Assembly: GCF_004331645.1 (NCBI RefSeq)
Contig: NZ_SJSK01000001.1
Location: 372,001-436,000, forward strand
Origin: Pedobacter frigiditerrae
GTDB lineage: Bacteria; Bacteroidota; Bacteroidia; Sphingobacteriales; Sphingobacteriaceae
Reading direction: 5' to 3'
Length of the DNA stretch: 64,000 nucleotides
Each line of letters begins with the position of its first letter. Position 1 is the stretch's first letter. Made by a program: the position numbers and the translations under genes. This document shows positions 24,499 to 32,612 of this stretch, piece by piece. The notes beneath the pieces were generated by a model. That model was not told where the DNA came from and made no database searches. It saw only the letters and a list, made by a program, of their open reading frames with translations.

Positions 24499-27117
24499 AT
24501 GAAGATATTAGGCATACAAGTGCTAAGAGGACCGAATATTTGGTCTATAAATAGAAAAAAATTAATCCAAATGCGTTTAGATTTGGAAGAGCTTGAGCAA
24601 CGTCCAACCAACGTTATTGAAGGTTTTAGAGAAAGGATTGAAAAACTAATTCCTAGTTTGCAAACCCATCGTTGCTCTAAAGGCGCACCGGGCGGATTTT
24701 TAACACGTGTTGAAGAGGGAACTTGGATGGGCCATGTGATAGAACATATCGCATTGGAAATACAAACCTTAGCCGGAATGGACACTGGTTTTGGTAGAAC
24801 TCGCCAAACAAAAACCGAAGGAATTTACAATGTTGTTTTTAGTTACCTAGAAGAAAAAGCTGGTGTTTATGCAGCAGAGGCCTCAGTAAACATTGCCGAA
24901 GCCTTAATAAATGACAAGGAATATGACCTTGAACATGACATCCAAAGGATGCGTGAACTTAGGGAGTCTGAAAGATTAGGACCAAGTACTGGTTCTATTG
25001 TTGATGAAGCCATTGCAAGAGACATCCCTTGGATAAGGTTAAATAAAAGTTCGTTGGTACAATTGGGTTATGGTAAAAACCAAGTTCGTTTTAGAGCTAC
25101 CATGACAGAAAGAACAAGTAGCATTGCTGTTGATATTGCAGGTAATAAAGACGAAACAAAGCGGTTATTGAGCGATGCAGCAATTCCTGTTGCTAAAGGT
25201 GTTACTGCATCAAGCCTAGATGATGTTCATGATGCTATTAAAAGAGTTGGTTTTCCATTAGTATTTAAACCATTGGATGGAAATCATGGCAAAGGAGCAA
25301 CTATTAATGTAAAAAATGAAGATGAAGCAATTGCAGCTTTTCATTATGCAAAAGAATATTCTAGAAGAATTATTATAGAGCGCTTTATTACTGGACATGA
25401 CTTTAGAGTGTTAGTAATAGACCATAAAATGGTTGCTGCTGCTTTACGTGTGCCAGCTCACGTTAAAGGCGATGGAAAAAGCACTGTTCAAGAATTAATT
25501 GATACGGAAAATGAAGATCCTCGTCGCGGTTATGGCCATGAAAATGTGCTTACAGAAATTACCGTAGACCGTGATACTGAAGATTTATTAGAGAAAAAAG
25601 GATATACATTAGAAACTGTAGCACCAAAGGGAGAAATCGTTTACTTAAAATCTACCGCCAACTTAAGTACTGGAGGTACTTCTATTGATGTAACTGACCA
25701 AGTTCACCCTCAAAATGTTTTTAACTGCGAGCGAATTTCTAGAATTGTAGGCTTAGATATTTGTGGGATTGATATCATGGCACAAAATTTAACGGAGCCA
25801 TTAACAGAAAATGGTGGCGTAGTTTTAGAGGTTAATGCTGCTCCAGGATTTAGAATGCACTTAGCGCCAAGCGAAGGCTTACCTCGTAATGTGGCTGCTC
25901 CAGTAATTGACATGTTGTATCCTCCTGGAAAATCTGCTCGCATTCCAATTATTGCTGTTACAGGTACAAATGGCAAAACCACAACTACACGTTTAATTGC
26001 TCATATAGTAAAAAACAATGGTAGCAGGGTTGGTTTTACCACATCTGATGGGATTTATGTACAAAACACCTTGTTAATGAAAGGTGATACAACTGGTCCG
26101 TTTAGTGCTGAATTTATTTTAAAAGATCCTACTGTAGAAGTTGCGGTTTTGGAAACGGCCAGAGGCGGAATTTTACGTGCTGGTTTGGGCTTTAACAAAT
26201 GTGATATTGGTGTAGTAACTAATATTCAAGAAGACCATTTGGGTATTTCTGATATTGATACCTTAGATGATTTAACAAGAGTTAAGGCTGTAATTATTGG
26301 AGCCGTTAAGAGAAGTGGTTGGGCTGTATTAAACGCAGACAACTCTTATTGCCTTAAAATAGCCCAAAGCGCTGATTGCAATATTGCTTACTTTAGTATG
26401 GATGAAAAAAACCCAGTAATTAAAGAGCATAGTAAAAAAGGAGGAATTTCTGCTATTTATGAAAATGGTTATATAACCATTAAAAAAGGAGATTGGAAAA
26501 TCCGTGTAGAAAAAGCAACACATATTCCTTTAACCTTTAATGCCTCTGTTGATTTCATGATACAAAATGTGTTAGCCGCTACTTTAACTACATTTTTATG
26601 GGGATACAAAACCGAAGACATTAGGATGTCTTTAGAAACATTTATTCCTTCTGCTGCACATACACCAGGTAGGATGAATGTGTTCAAGTTTAAAGATTTT
26701 AAAATCTTAGTTGACTTTGCTCACAACCCTGATGGTTTTAACGGCATTAAGGCTTACTTACAAACCGTTGCTGCGACAGAACATATTGGTGTAATTTCAG
26801 GCACAGGAGACAGAAGAGATGAAGATATCATAGAAACAGCTCGTATTGCTGCTCAAATGTTCGACAAGGTTGTAATCTGTCAAGAAAAATATCTTCGTGG
26901 TCGCAAACAGCAGGAACTAATAGACTTATTGGTAAAAGGCTTGAAAGAAGTAAACCCAAATATCCCAATTGAGATTAATAATAATGGGGAAGACTGCATG
27001 AAGAACCTCGTTAACAATGCAAAATCTGGTTCATTCATCACCATTTTAAGTGATACCATTGATAATGCCATTCATAAAGTAACTTATTACTTAGATAAGG
27101 AATTAGATAAGAAATAA
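24499..27117 (+). CDS. cphA: Cyanophycin synthetase
   Basis: The 872-residue enzyme has the full CphA length. The N-terminal domain starts MKILGIQVLRGPNIWS. An ATP-grasp domain at about 200-480 (FKPLDGNHGKGATINV; VLEVNAAPGFRMH) adds Asp to the backbone. A Mur-ligase-like domain from about 485 (VTGTNGKTTTTRLIAH, then VLETARGGILRAGL and VDFAHNPDG) adds Arg to the side chains. The product is an insoluble nitrogen, carbon and energy store. Together with the divergent cphB and iaaA it makes a complete synthesis-and-use locus. A strong hairpin terminator follows. Confidence 0.96.
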   Translation: MKILGIQVLRGPNIWSINRKKLIQMRLDLEELEQRPTNVIEGFRERIEKLIPSLQTHRCSKGAPGGFLTRVEEGTWMGHVIEHIALEIQTLAGMDTGFGRTRQTKTEGIYNVVFSYLEEKAGVYAAEASVNIAEALINDKEYDLEHDIQRMRELRESERLGPSTGSIVDEAIARDIPWIRLNKSSLVQLGYGKNQVRFRATMTERTSSIAVDIAGNKDETKRLLSDAAIPVAKGVTASSLDDVHDAIKRVGFPLVFKPLDGNHGKGATINVKNEDEAIAAFHYAKEYSRRIIIERFITGHDFRVLVIDHKMVAAALRVPAHVKGDGKSTVQELIDTENEDPRRGYGHENVLTEITVDRDTEDLLEKKGYTLETVAPKGEIVYLKSTANLSTGGTSIDVTDQVHPQNVFNCERISRIVGLDICGIDIMAQNLTEPLTENGGVVLEVNAAPGFRMHLAPSEGLPRNVAAPVIDMLYPPGKSARIPIIAVTGTNGKTTTTRLIAHIVKNNGSRVGFTTSDGIYVQNTLLMKGDTTGPFSAEFILKDPTVEVAVLETARGGILRAGLGFNKCDIGVVTNIQEDHLGISDIDTLDDLTRVKAVIIGAVKRSGWAVLNADNSYCLKIAQSADCNIAYFSMDEKNPVIKEHSKKGGISAIYENGYITIKKGDWKIRVEKATHIPLTFNASVDFMIQNVLAATLTTFLWGYKTEDIRMSLETFIPSAAHTPGRMNVFKFKDFKILVDFAHNPDGFNGIKAYLQTVAATEHIGVISGTGDRRDEDIIETARIAAQMFDKVVICQEKYLRGRKQQELIDLLVKGLKEVNPNIPIEINNNGEDCMKNLVNNAKSGSFITILSDTIDNAIHKVTYYLDKELDKK

Positions 27118-27120
27118 TCC

Positions 27121-27161
27121 CAACAACGAAGCTTCAGTAAATTGGAGCTTTGTTGTTTTAG
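27121..27161 (+). terminator. Terminator after cphA
   Basis: A stem of about 14 bp with G-T pairs (27122-27136 with 27143-27157) is followed by four T. It begins 4 bases past the cphA stop. Confidence 0.7.
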
Positions 27162-27309
27162 ACTCATTATCAATTCGTATTTTAGAATAGGATGAATAGA
27201 TGTTCCAAATAAACATTATAGGTATTGATTAAATAAATACAGATTTTTTTTACATTTATCGAAACAATAACGCACAATCTATATCTTAATACAAGATTAA
27301 AATTAAACT

Positions 27310-27975
27310 ATGGCAAAAGAATCATTTAACTGGAAAGGTCTTTTCGTTAATGAAGACACTGATAAAGAAAAAAACGAAAGCCCAGAACCTGTTATTGCAA
27401 AAGAATTAGAGAATAAATTTCCAGATCAACAGCAACAATATTTCACAGAGAACTCTTTACCAAACCCCTTTTTAACTGATATTTTAGCAGTTTATGAAAA
27501 AGGTTTTGAATCTCTTAACGCTCAAGGGTTTGATTTTTTCGAACTTTATAAATCTGTGATGGCAGTTGGCGTAACCAATCCTCAAAGCTACAAGATGGCC
27601 TTTACAATGGGAAAAACCATAAACCCTAGTTTAACAAAAGAATTTCTTGTAGATAAAGCCAAGTTTTACATCGCTGAAATTGAAAAAGTTCATAGCAAAT
27701 ATGATACTGATGGTAAAACTAAAAAATCAACATTAGACACCAATATTTCTGCTCAAAAGCAATCATTAACTAAATCTATTACAGACTTAGAATCGAAAAT
27801 AGCTCAGCTACAACAAGAATTGGCAACAAAAAAGGCAGAGCTTTTAAAGGTAGGTGAGGGAAATAGAGAGCAATATTCTGAAATTCAATTAAAAATAGAG
27901 GCTAATAACTTTGCTAAGAATAAAATTCTTGAATCTATAAACACAGTGTTAACAGGAGTAAATCAATATTTATAA
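27310..27975 (+). CDS. Coiled-coil protein of unknown function, first gene of a six-gene operon
   Basis: The 221-residue soluble protein has no signal and no membrane segment. The first 45 residues are polar and probably disordered. A compact helical part covers about 48-120 (NPFLTDILAVYEKGFESLN, FDFFELYKSVMAVG). A long coiled coil follows at about 135-205 (QKSLTKSITDLESKIAQLQQELATKK region). I do not recognise the family. Its stop codon overlaps the next start (TAATG at 27973-27977), so translation of the two is coupled and the proteins may form one complex. The only promoter hint is TACATTTA at 27251, which is weak. Confidence 0.72.
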   Translation: MAKESFNWKGLFVNEDTDKEKNESPEPVIAKELENKFPDQQQQYFTENSLPNPFLTDILAVYEKGFESLNAQGFDFFELYKSVMAVGVTNPQSYKMAFTMGKTINPSLTKEFLVDKAKFYIAEIEKVHSKYDTDGKTKKSTLDTNISAQKQSLTKSITDLESKIAQLQQELATKKAELLKVGEGNREQYSEIQLKIEANNFAKNKILESINTVLTGVNQYL

Positions 27976-29096
27976 TGGATAAGTACGAACAAGAAAAGAA
28001 CACCCTTTTATCCCTACCAATATTAAAACATTTTGATGAAACAAAAGGAGAAATAGCCTTAAAGGCTGGGGCACTAAAAAAAGGTGAGAAAGGTTTGTTT
28101 TGGGTATTAGCCCTTGGACTTTTAGGCGTTGGGGGTTATCTAACCTGGACCTATATCATCCCACCGCTTTTTACAATGCTTGGTCAAGCGATTGCTATCT
28201 CTGCAACTGGTGTGTTTTTGGTCTTTTTGGTGATGATGTATCCAGTAATAATGAAAGCGCTTCGCTTTGCAACAAAAAACATCCATAAAGCTTTAATTCA
28301 GAGTAATCCTTTTAATGAACTAAATGAGCAAAAGGAAAAAATGATTAAAAATCGTGAGGTTTTTAAAAACACCAAAGCCAAACTAAAAGGGCTTAAAAAC
28401 GAGATGGAAATTGAGGCCAATAAGGCGGAAAAAGAAGCGAGGGTTTTCCAAGATGATGTTTTAAGCTTACAAAGACAAGCTGAAAAATTAAAGTCTGCCA
28501 TGGATGAAATGGTAAAACAAGGTGGTGTTGCAGCAAAAGATACTGATGAATATGTTGCATTGCAAAGTGAATTGGCCAGAAAACTTAGCGACTCTCAAAG
28601 AGTATCTACACAATATGAGCAAAGTAAAAACTTTATTCAAAAATATGGCGTGAGGGCTAATGTTTTAGGTAAAATGGATAGAAAACTTACTTTAGCAGGT
28701 ACTGCTATTGATATTAAAATTGCAGATTTTGATGCTACAATAAGGATGCTAGAGAAAGAATATCAATTCGCAAAAAATGCTAAAGAGGCTACCGAAAGCG
28801 CAAAAAGTGCAATGATGTTTACCCAAGATTGGGAACTAGAATATGCACTGGAAGTTGTTACCTCTACGATTGCGCTAGATATTGCTCAAACTTCTGAAAA
28901 CCTAATAGACATTGATGCCTTAACGTCTAAATATTCTGTAGATAACGATGAATTATATTCTAGATTAGACACTTTAGCTGACCAGATTAAAACTGGAGAT
29001 AGTGTAGTACCAGACTCAACAAAATATAATAATCCAAACTATAAGCTAACTAAGGAAGAAAAACTAAATAATGGTGGTTTTGGAGAAATTTTTTAA
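27975..29096 (+). CDS. Membrane-anchored long coiled-coil protein (PspA-like architecture)
   Basis: The 373-residue protein has two adjacent membrane helices (about 41-63 and 70-94) near the N-terminus. A long charged coiled coil follows at about 112-300 (NEQKEKMIKNREVFKNTKAK, EANKAEKEARVFQDDVLSLQ), then an acidic C-terminus ending GGFGEIF. The helical part recalls PspA/Vipp1 or TelA-type envelope-stress proteins in composition only; no signature motif proves membership. Translationally coupled to the preceding gene, and 45 bases before the substrate-binding protein gene. Probably an inner-membrane scaffold of the complex. Confidence 0.7.
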   Translation: MDKYEQEKNTLLSLPILKHFDETKGEIALKAGALKKGEKGLFWVLALGLLGVGGYLTWTYIIPPLFTMLGQAIAISATGVFLVFLVMMYPVIMKALRFATKNIHKALIQSNPFNELNEQKEKMIKNREVFKNTKAKLKGLKNEMEIEANKAEKEARVFQDDVLSLQRQAEKLKSAMDEMVKQGGVAAKDTDEYVALQSELARKLSDSQRVSTQYEQSKNFIQKYGVRANVLGKMDRKLTLAGTAIDIKIADFDATIRMLEKEYQFAKNAKEATESAKSAMMFTQDWELEYALEVVTSTIALDIAQTSENLIDIDALTSKYSVDNDELYSRLDTLADQIKTGDSVVPDSTKYNNPNYKLTKEEKLNNGGFGEIF

Positions 29097-29141
29097 TCTA
29101 CCAAATAAGCATCAGGTACCTTTAAACAAACAAAAACTAAA

Positions 29142-30956
29142 ATGGGAAAAATATTAAGAACGCAGAAATTAACAACATTTTCAGAGCTATTAATTGTTAT
29201 AGCAGTTATTGGGGCTATTTTGGCTGGTGTATATTATGCGTCGCCAGGGATAAGAACATCTATATCCAAACAACTATCTGGTATGGAAGTTAACCAAACA
29301 GATGTTAATAATGTCACCAATGCCGAGAAAATTGAAATACCATCTAAAGACATTTCAACTGAAGTAAGCGAAAAACCTTTGGTTAGAATTGCTGGTTACG
29401 CCTGGAATGCACAATCAGGAATTATTGTTGCTAACGGCGGCCCAAAAACAACAAAGGGTTCATTAATGGAAAAAAACGGAGTGAATCTTGAGATTATTCG
29501 TCAAGATTGGCTTTCGGAACTTCGCAACATGCAAATGAAATTCATCGAAGAGTTTGATAAAGGTCAAGCATTCCCTAGTTCTGACAAAAGTATTTTTGCA
29601 GTAATGATAATGGGCGATGGAGCTCCTTTCTATATCAGCTCTGTTCAAAAAGCTTTAGACGAAAAGTATGGTAAAGATAAATACCATTTACAAGTAATGG
29701 GCGTAGTCGGTATGAGTTACGGTGAGGATAAATTAATCGGCCCACCAAGCTGGAAATCTGACCCTAAATCTATGAAAGGTGCTGTCATATCTGCTGTGTT
29801 AGGTGATGGCGACTGGGTAACAACTGTTAACTATTGTTTCGCAAATGGATTAAAAGTAAATCCAGACCCTGCTACTTACGATGCAGATGCAGTTAATATC
29901 TATCCGTCAGAAAATGATGATTACATTAAATCTGCAGAAGAACTAATCAAATCTCAAACTACTGGATGGACTGTTTCTTTAAAGGAAGTTGTAAATGGCA
30001 AATTAACTGGCAAGACAGTAAGTAGAAAAATTGATGGCTGTGCAACTTGGACTCCTGGAGATAAAACGGTATTCGACAAACTTTCTGGCTTTATTGATAT
30101 TGTTTCTACTAAAGAGTTTAATAACCAAATGCCAACTGCTGTAATTGGTGTTAAAGAATGGGCTACTAAAAACCCAGAAATTGTTTCTAACATCTTAAAA
30201 TCTGCGCTTGTTGCTTCTAACCAAATCAAAAATTACGAAGATTGGAAAGTTAGAGCTTCAGAAGCAATTACAGATACTTATAAAATGGAAACACCAGAAT
30301 ACTGGTACAAAATGTTTAAAGGTCAATCTGCAACTAAAAATGGCTTAACCTACAACATGGGTGGTTCAAAAGTATTTAACTACGCTGACGCAATGCAATA
30401 TTTTGGTTTAACTGATGGTGTTAATAGATACAAATCTGTATACAATCAAGTTTCTGGCTATTTAAAAGACTTAAATCCATTCGGCTTTAATGAAAACGTT
30501 GGAGAGGTTGTACCATATGACCAAGCTGTAAATTTATTCTTCTTGAAAAATATTAATGATATTGAGTCTACATCAGCTGATAAAGCAGATTACAGCAACC
30601 AGGCTACCGAGGTTGTAGCTTCAGGCGAATGGAAAATCAACTTCAATAGTGGTAGTGCAGAAATTTCAAGTACTTCAAGTAAAGAAGTTGAAAAAATTTA
30701 TAACCTATTGGTGCAAGCAGAAAATACAAAACTTACCGTAGTTGGTCATACAGATAATGTAGGTAATCCTGCTGGCAACTTAGCGCTTTCGAAAAGTAGA
30801 GCACAAGCGGTTGTAGATTATTTAAAACAAAAAGGGATTCCTGCAAGTCGTTTCCAATTGGTAGATGGCAAGGGGCAAAATGAACCTCTTTCGGACAATA
30901 ACAGTGCTGCTGGTAAAGCCTTAAATAGGCGAGTTGTAATTACCTTATTAAAATAA
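29142..30956 (+). CDS. Membrane-anchored ABC substrate-binding protein fused to a C-terminal OmpA domain
   Basis: The 604-residue protein has one uncleaved N-terminal membrane helix (about 15-33). A periplasmic binding domain of the NMT1/TauA/NrtA kind at about 65-420 (VRIAGYAWNAQSGIIVANGG, AVIGVKEWATKNPEIVSNIL) follows. A linker leads to an OmpA-like peptidoglycan-binding domain at 495-604 (INFNSGSAEIS, VVGHTDNVG, LALSKSRAQAVVDYL, NRRVVI). The first domain resembles solute receptors for nitrate, sulfonates or phosphonates; the last holds the protein to the cell wall. The fusion ties the solute receptor to both membrane and wall. Permease and ATPase genes follow. The ligand cannot be inferred. 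Confidence 0.88.
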   Translation: MGKILRTQKLTTFSELLIVIAVIGAILAGVYYASPGIRTSISKQLSGMEVNQTDVNNVTNAEKIEIPSKDISTEVSEKPLVRIAGYAWNAQSGIIVANGGPKTTKGSLMEKNGVNLEIIRQDWLSELRNMQMKFIEEFDKGQAFPSSDKSIFAVMIMGDGAPFYISSVQKALDEKYGKDKYHLQVMGVVGMSYGEDKLIGPPSWKSDPKSMKGAVISAVLGDGDWVTTVNYCFANGLKVNPDPATYDADAVNIYPSENDDYIKSAEELIKSQTTGWTVSLKEVVNGKLTGKTVSRKIDGCATWTPGDKTVFDKLSGFIDIVSTKEFNNQMPTAVIGVKEWATKNPEIVSNILKSALVASNQIKNYEDWKVRASEAITDTYKMETPEYWYKMFKGQSATKNGLTYNMGGSKVFNYADAMQYFGLTDGVNRYKSVYNQVSGYLKDLNPFGFNENVGEVVPYDQAVNLFFLKNINDIESTSADKADYSNQATEVVASGEWKINFNSGSAEISSTSSKEVEKIYNLLVQAENTKLTVVGHTDNVGNPAGNLALSKSRAQAVVDYLKQKGIPASRFQLVDGKGQNEPLSDNNSAAGKALNRRVVITLLK

Positions 30957-30963
30957 AAAACTT

Positions 30964-30990
30964 AAAGGCTATCTAAACAATAGCCTTTTT
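30964..30990 (+). terminator. Intra-operon hairpin with T-run (attenuator-like)
   Basis: A 9-bp perfect stem (30964-30972 with 30980-30988) and T5 lie between the binding-protein gene and the permease gene, whose ATG is only 8 bases further. It could partly stop transcription or protect the upstream message, giving more binding protein than transporter. Confidence 0.7.
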
Positions 30991-30997
30991 AAATATT

Positions 30998-31768
30998 ATG
31001 ATAAAATTCTTAACTCCTTTTGAAAAAATTTCCAAGAGCAATAAGACCATAATTTTGGTTTCATGGATTGTACTTATTATTGCTATTTGGTTTATTGGTA
31101 CTTCGGGAACAAAACATTTGTTCCCTTCTCCTGCCCAAGTTTTTAGTGGCTTTACAGCACTTTACAATGAGGGTTTGGTAGAACATATCTTTAATTCGTT
31201 AAAATTATGTTTCCTTTCTATTTTTTTGGCTGTAGTTATTTCAATGCTCTTAGCTTATACTTGGCCAATTCCAGTACTTAAACCCATATCAGAATTTATA
31301 ACAAAGTTTAGGTTTTTACCCTTTACGGGCTTATCATTTTATGTAGCATTGCTAGTTCATGACGCAAGAAATATGCAGGTATGGATTTTGGTTATATTTT
31401 TAACCACCTTTTTAACCACATCGCTAATAGCTGTTATAAAAGATATACCAGAAGAAGAGTTTGACCATGCTAAGACTTTAAAGTGTAGCAGATGGGAAGT
31501 GCTTTGGCAGGTAATTATATTAGGTAGAATAGACTATGTGATAGATGTAATCAGGCAAAATCTTGCCATTGCCTGGATGATGCTTGTAACAGTAGAATCA
31601 ATTGTTGTCGCGTCTGGCGGATTAGGTTTCTTGATTAAAAATTCAGATAAATTTATGAACCATGGCCGCATCATCGCATTGCAAATCATCATTTTAATTA
31701 TTGGTTTAGGGCTGGATTCTGGAATCAATTTTTTAAGAAAAGCAATCTTCAGATACTCAAAAATTTAA
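30998..31768 (+). CDS. ABC transporter permease (NitT/TauT/SsuC type)
   Basis: The 256-residue protein has six predicted membrane helices. The cytoplasmic EAA loop that contacts the ATPase is visible at about 150-172 (FDHAKTLKCSRWEVLWQVII) and is followed by the conserved membrane part (RQNLAIAWMMLVTVESIVVASGGLGF). Size and loop are those of the single-permease importers for nitrate, taurine and alkylsulfonates. With the wall-anchored binding protein before it and the ATPase 3 bases after it, a complete ABC importer is encoded. Start at ATG 30998; no ribosome-binding site apart from an A/T-rich run. Confidence 0.9.
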   Translation: MIKFLTPFEKISKSNKTIILVSWIVLIIAIWFIGTSGTKHLFPSPAQVFSGFTALYNEGLVEHIFNSLKLCFLSIFLAVVISMLLAYTWPIPVLKPISEFITKFRFLPFTGLSFYVALLVHDARNMQVWILVIFLTTFLTTSLIAVIKDIPEEEFDHAKTLKCSRWEVLWQVIILGRIDYVIDVIRQNLAIAWMMLVTVESIVVASGGLGFLIKNSDKFMNHGRIIALQIIILIIGLGLDSGINFLRKAIFRYSKI

Positions 31769-31771
31769 TGT

Positions 31772-32602
31772 ATGAAACATCAATATAAAGAAACTCTTTT
31801 ATACATAGAAAACCTTAGCGTAGCGTACGATGACCATGTAATTATAAAAGACATTACACTTACAGAAAAAGATGTAGTGCGTGAGGGTGTAGATCACACT
31901 GGGCAGGTAATTGCATTTGTGGGCAGGTCTGGTAGAGGCAAATCTACTTTTTTTAAAGCCATTACTGGTTTAGTGCCTGTAAAAACAGGCAAAATTTTGA
32001 TTAAGGATTTTGAAGCAACTGAACCTAATATTGCAAAAGTGGTGAAAGAAGGCAATATTGGGTTTGTAGATCAAAAATACACCTTGTTTAGGCATAAAAC
32101 TGTTCAGCAGACTTTAAAATTTGCGCTTAGAAAAACTTCACTTACCGAAACGGAAAAAGAGGCTAAAATAAAAGAATATATAGAAAAATGGGGTCTTGAT
32201 ACCTGCGTTGATAAATATCCGAATGAACTTTCTGGAGGACAAAGACAAAGGATAGCCATCATCGAACAACTTTTCTCATCAGATCAATTCATTGTTTTGG
32301 ATGAGCCTTTCTCTGGTTTAGATGTTGGCAATATTCAAGAAGTAAAAAAATCTTTTGAGTTGCTAAGCAGCACGTCAGACTTTAATACCGTTATTTTCTC
32401 TACCCATGATATCGAATTAGCAATTGAATTAGCTCAAACAATCTATGTAATCGGTTATCCAACAATTAATGGCAAAAAAGAGGCCTACGGAACGATTGTA
32501 GCTAAATTTGATTTAAGAGAATTAGGTATAGCTTGGGAGTTATATGGAGAAAAACATATCAAGCTATCAAAAGATATTATTCATCAAATGATGATTTCTT
32601 AA
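31772..32602 (+). CDS. ABC transporter ATP-binding protein
   Basis: The 276-residue nucleotide-binding subunit has Walker A at 51-59 (GRSGRGKST), Q-loop VDQKYTLF at 99-106, signature LSGGQ at 153-157, Walker B FIVLDEP at 173-179 and the switch histidine in FSTHD. An extra charged segment of about seven residues before Walker A (REGVDHTG) is longer than in the usual NitT/TauT ATPases. It begins 3 bases after the permease gene stops, so it is certainly in the same operon. It powers import of the unknown ligand. Confidence 0.93.
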   Translation: MKHQYKETLLYIENLSVAYDDHVIIKDITLTEKDVVREGVDHTGQVIAFVGRSGRGKSTFFKAITGLVPVKTGKILIKDFEATEPNIAKVVKEGNIGFVDQKYTLFRHKTVQQTLKFALRKTSLTETEKEAKIKEYIEKWGLDTCVDKYPNELSGGQRQRIAIIEQLFSSDQFIVLDEPFSGLDVGNIQEVKKSFELLSSTSDFNTVIFSTHDIELAIELAQTIYVIGYPTINGKKEAYGTIVAKFDLRELGIAWELYGEKHIKLSKDIIHQMMIS

Positions 32603-32612
32603 AAGAAAACCT

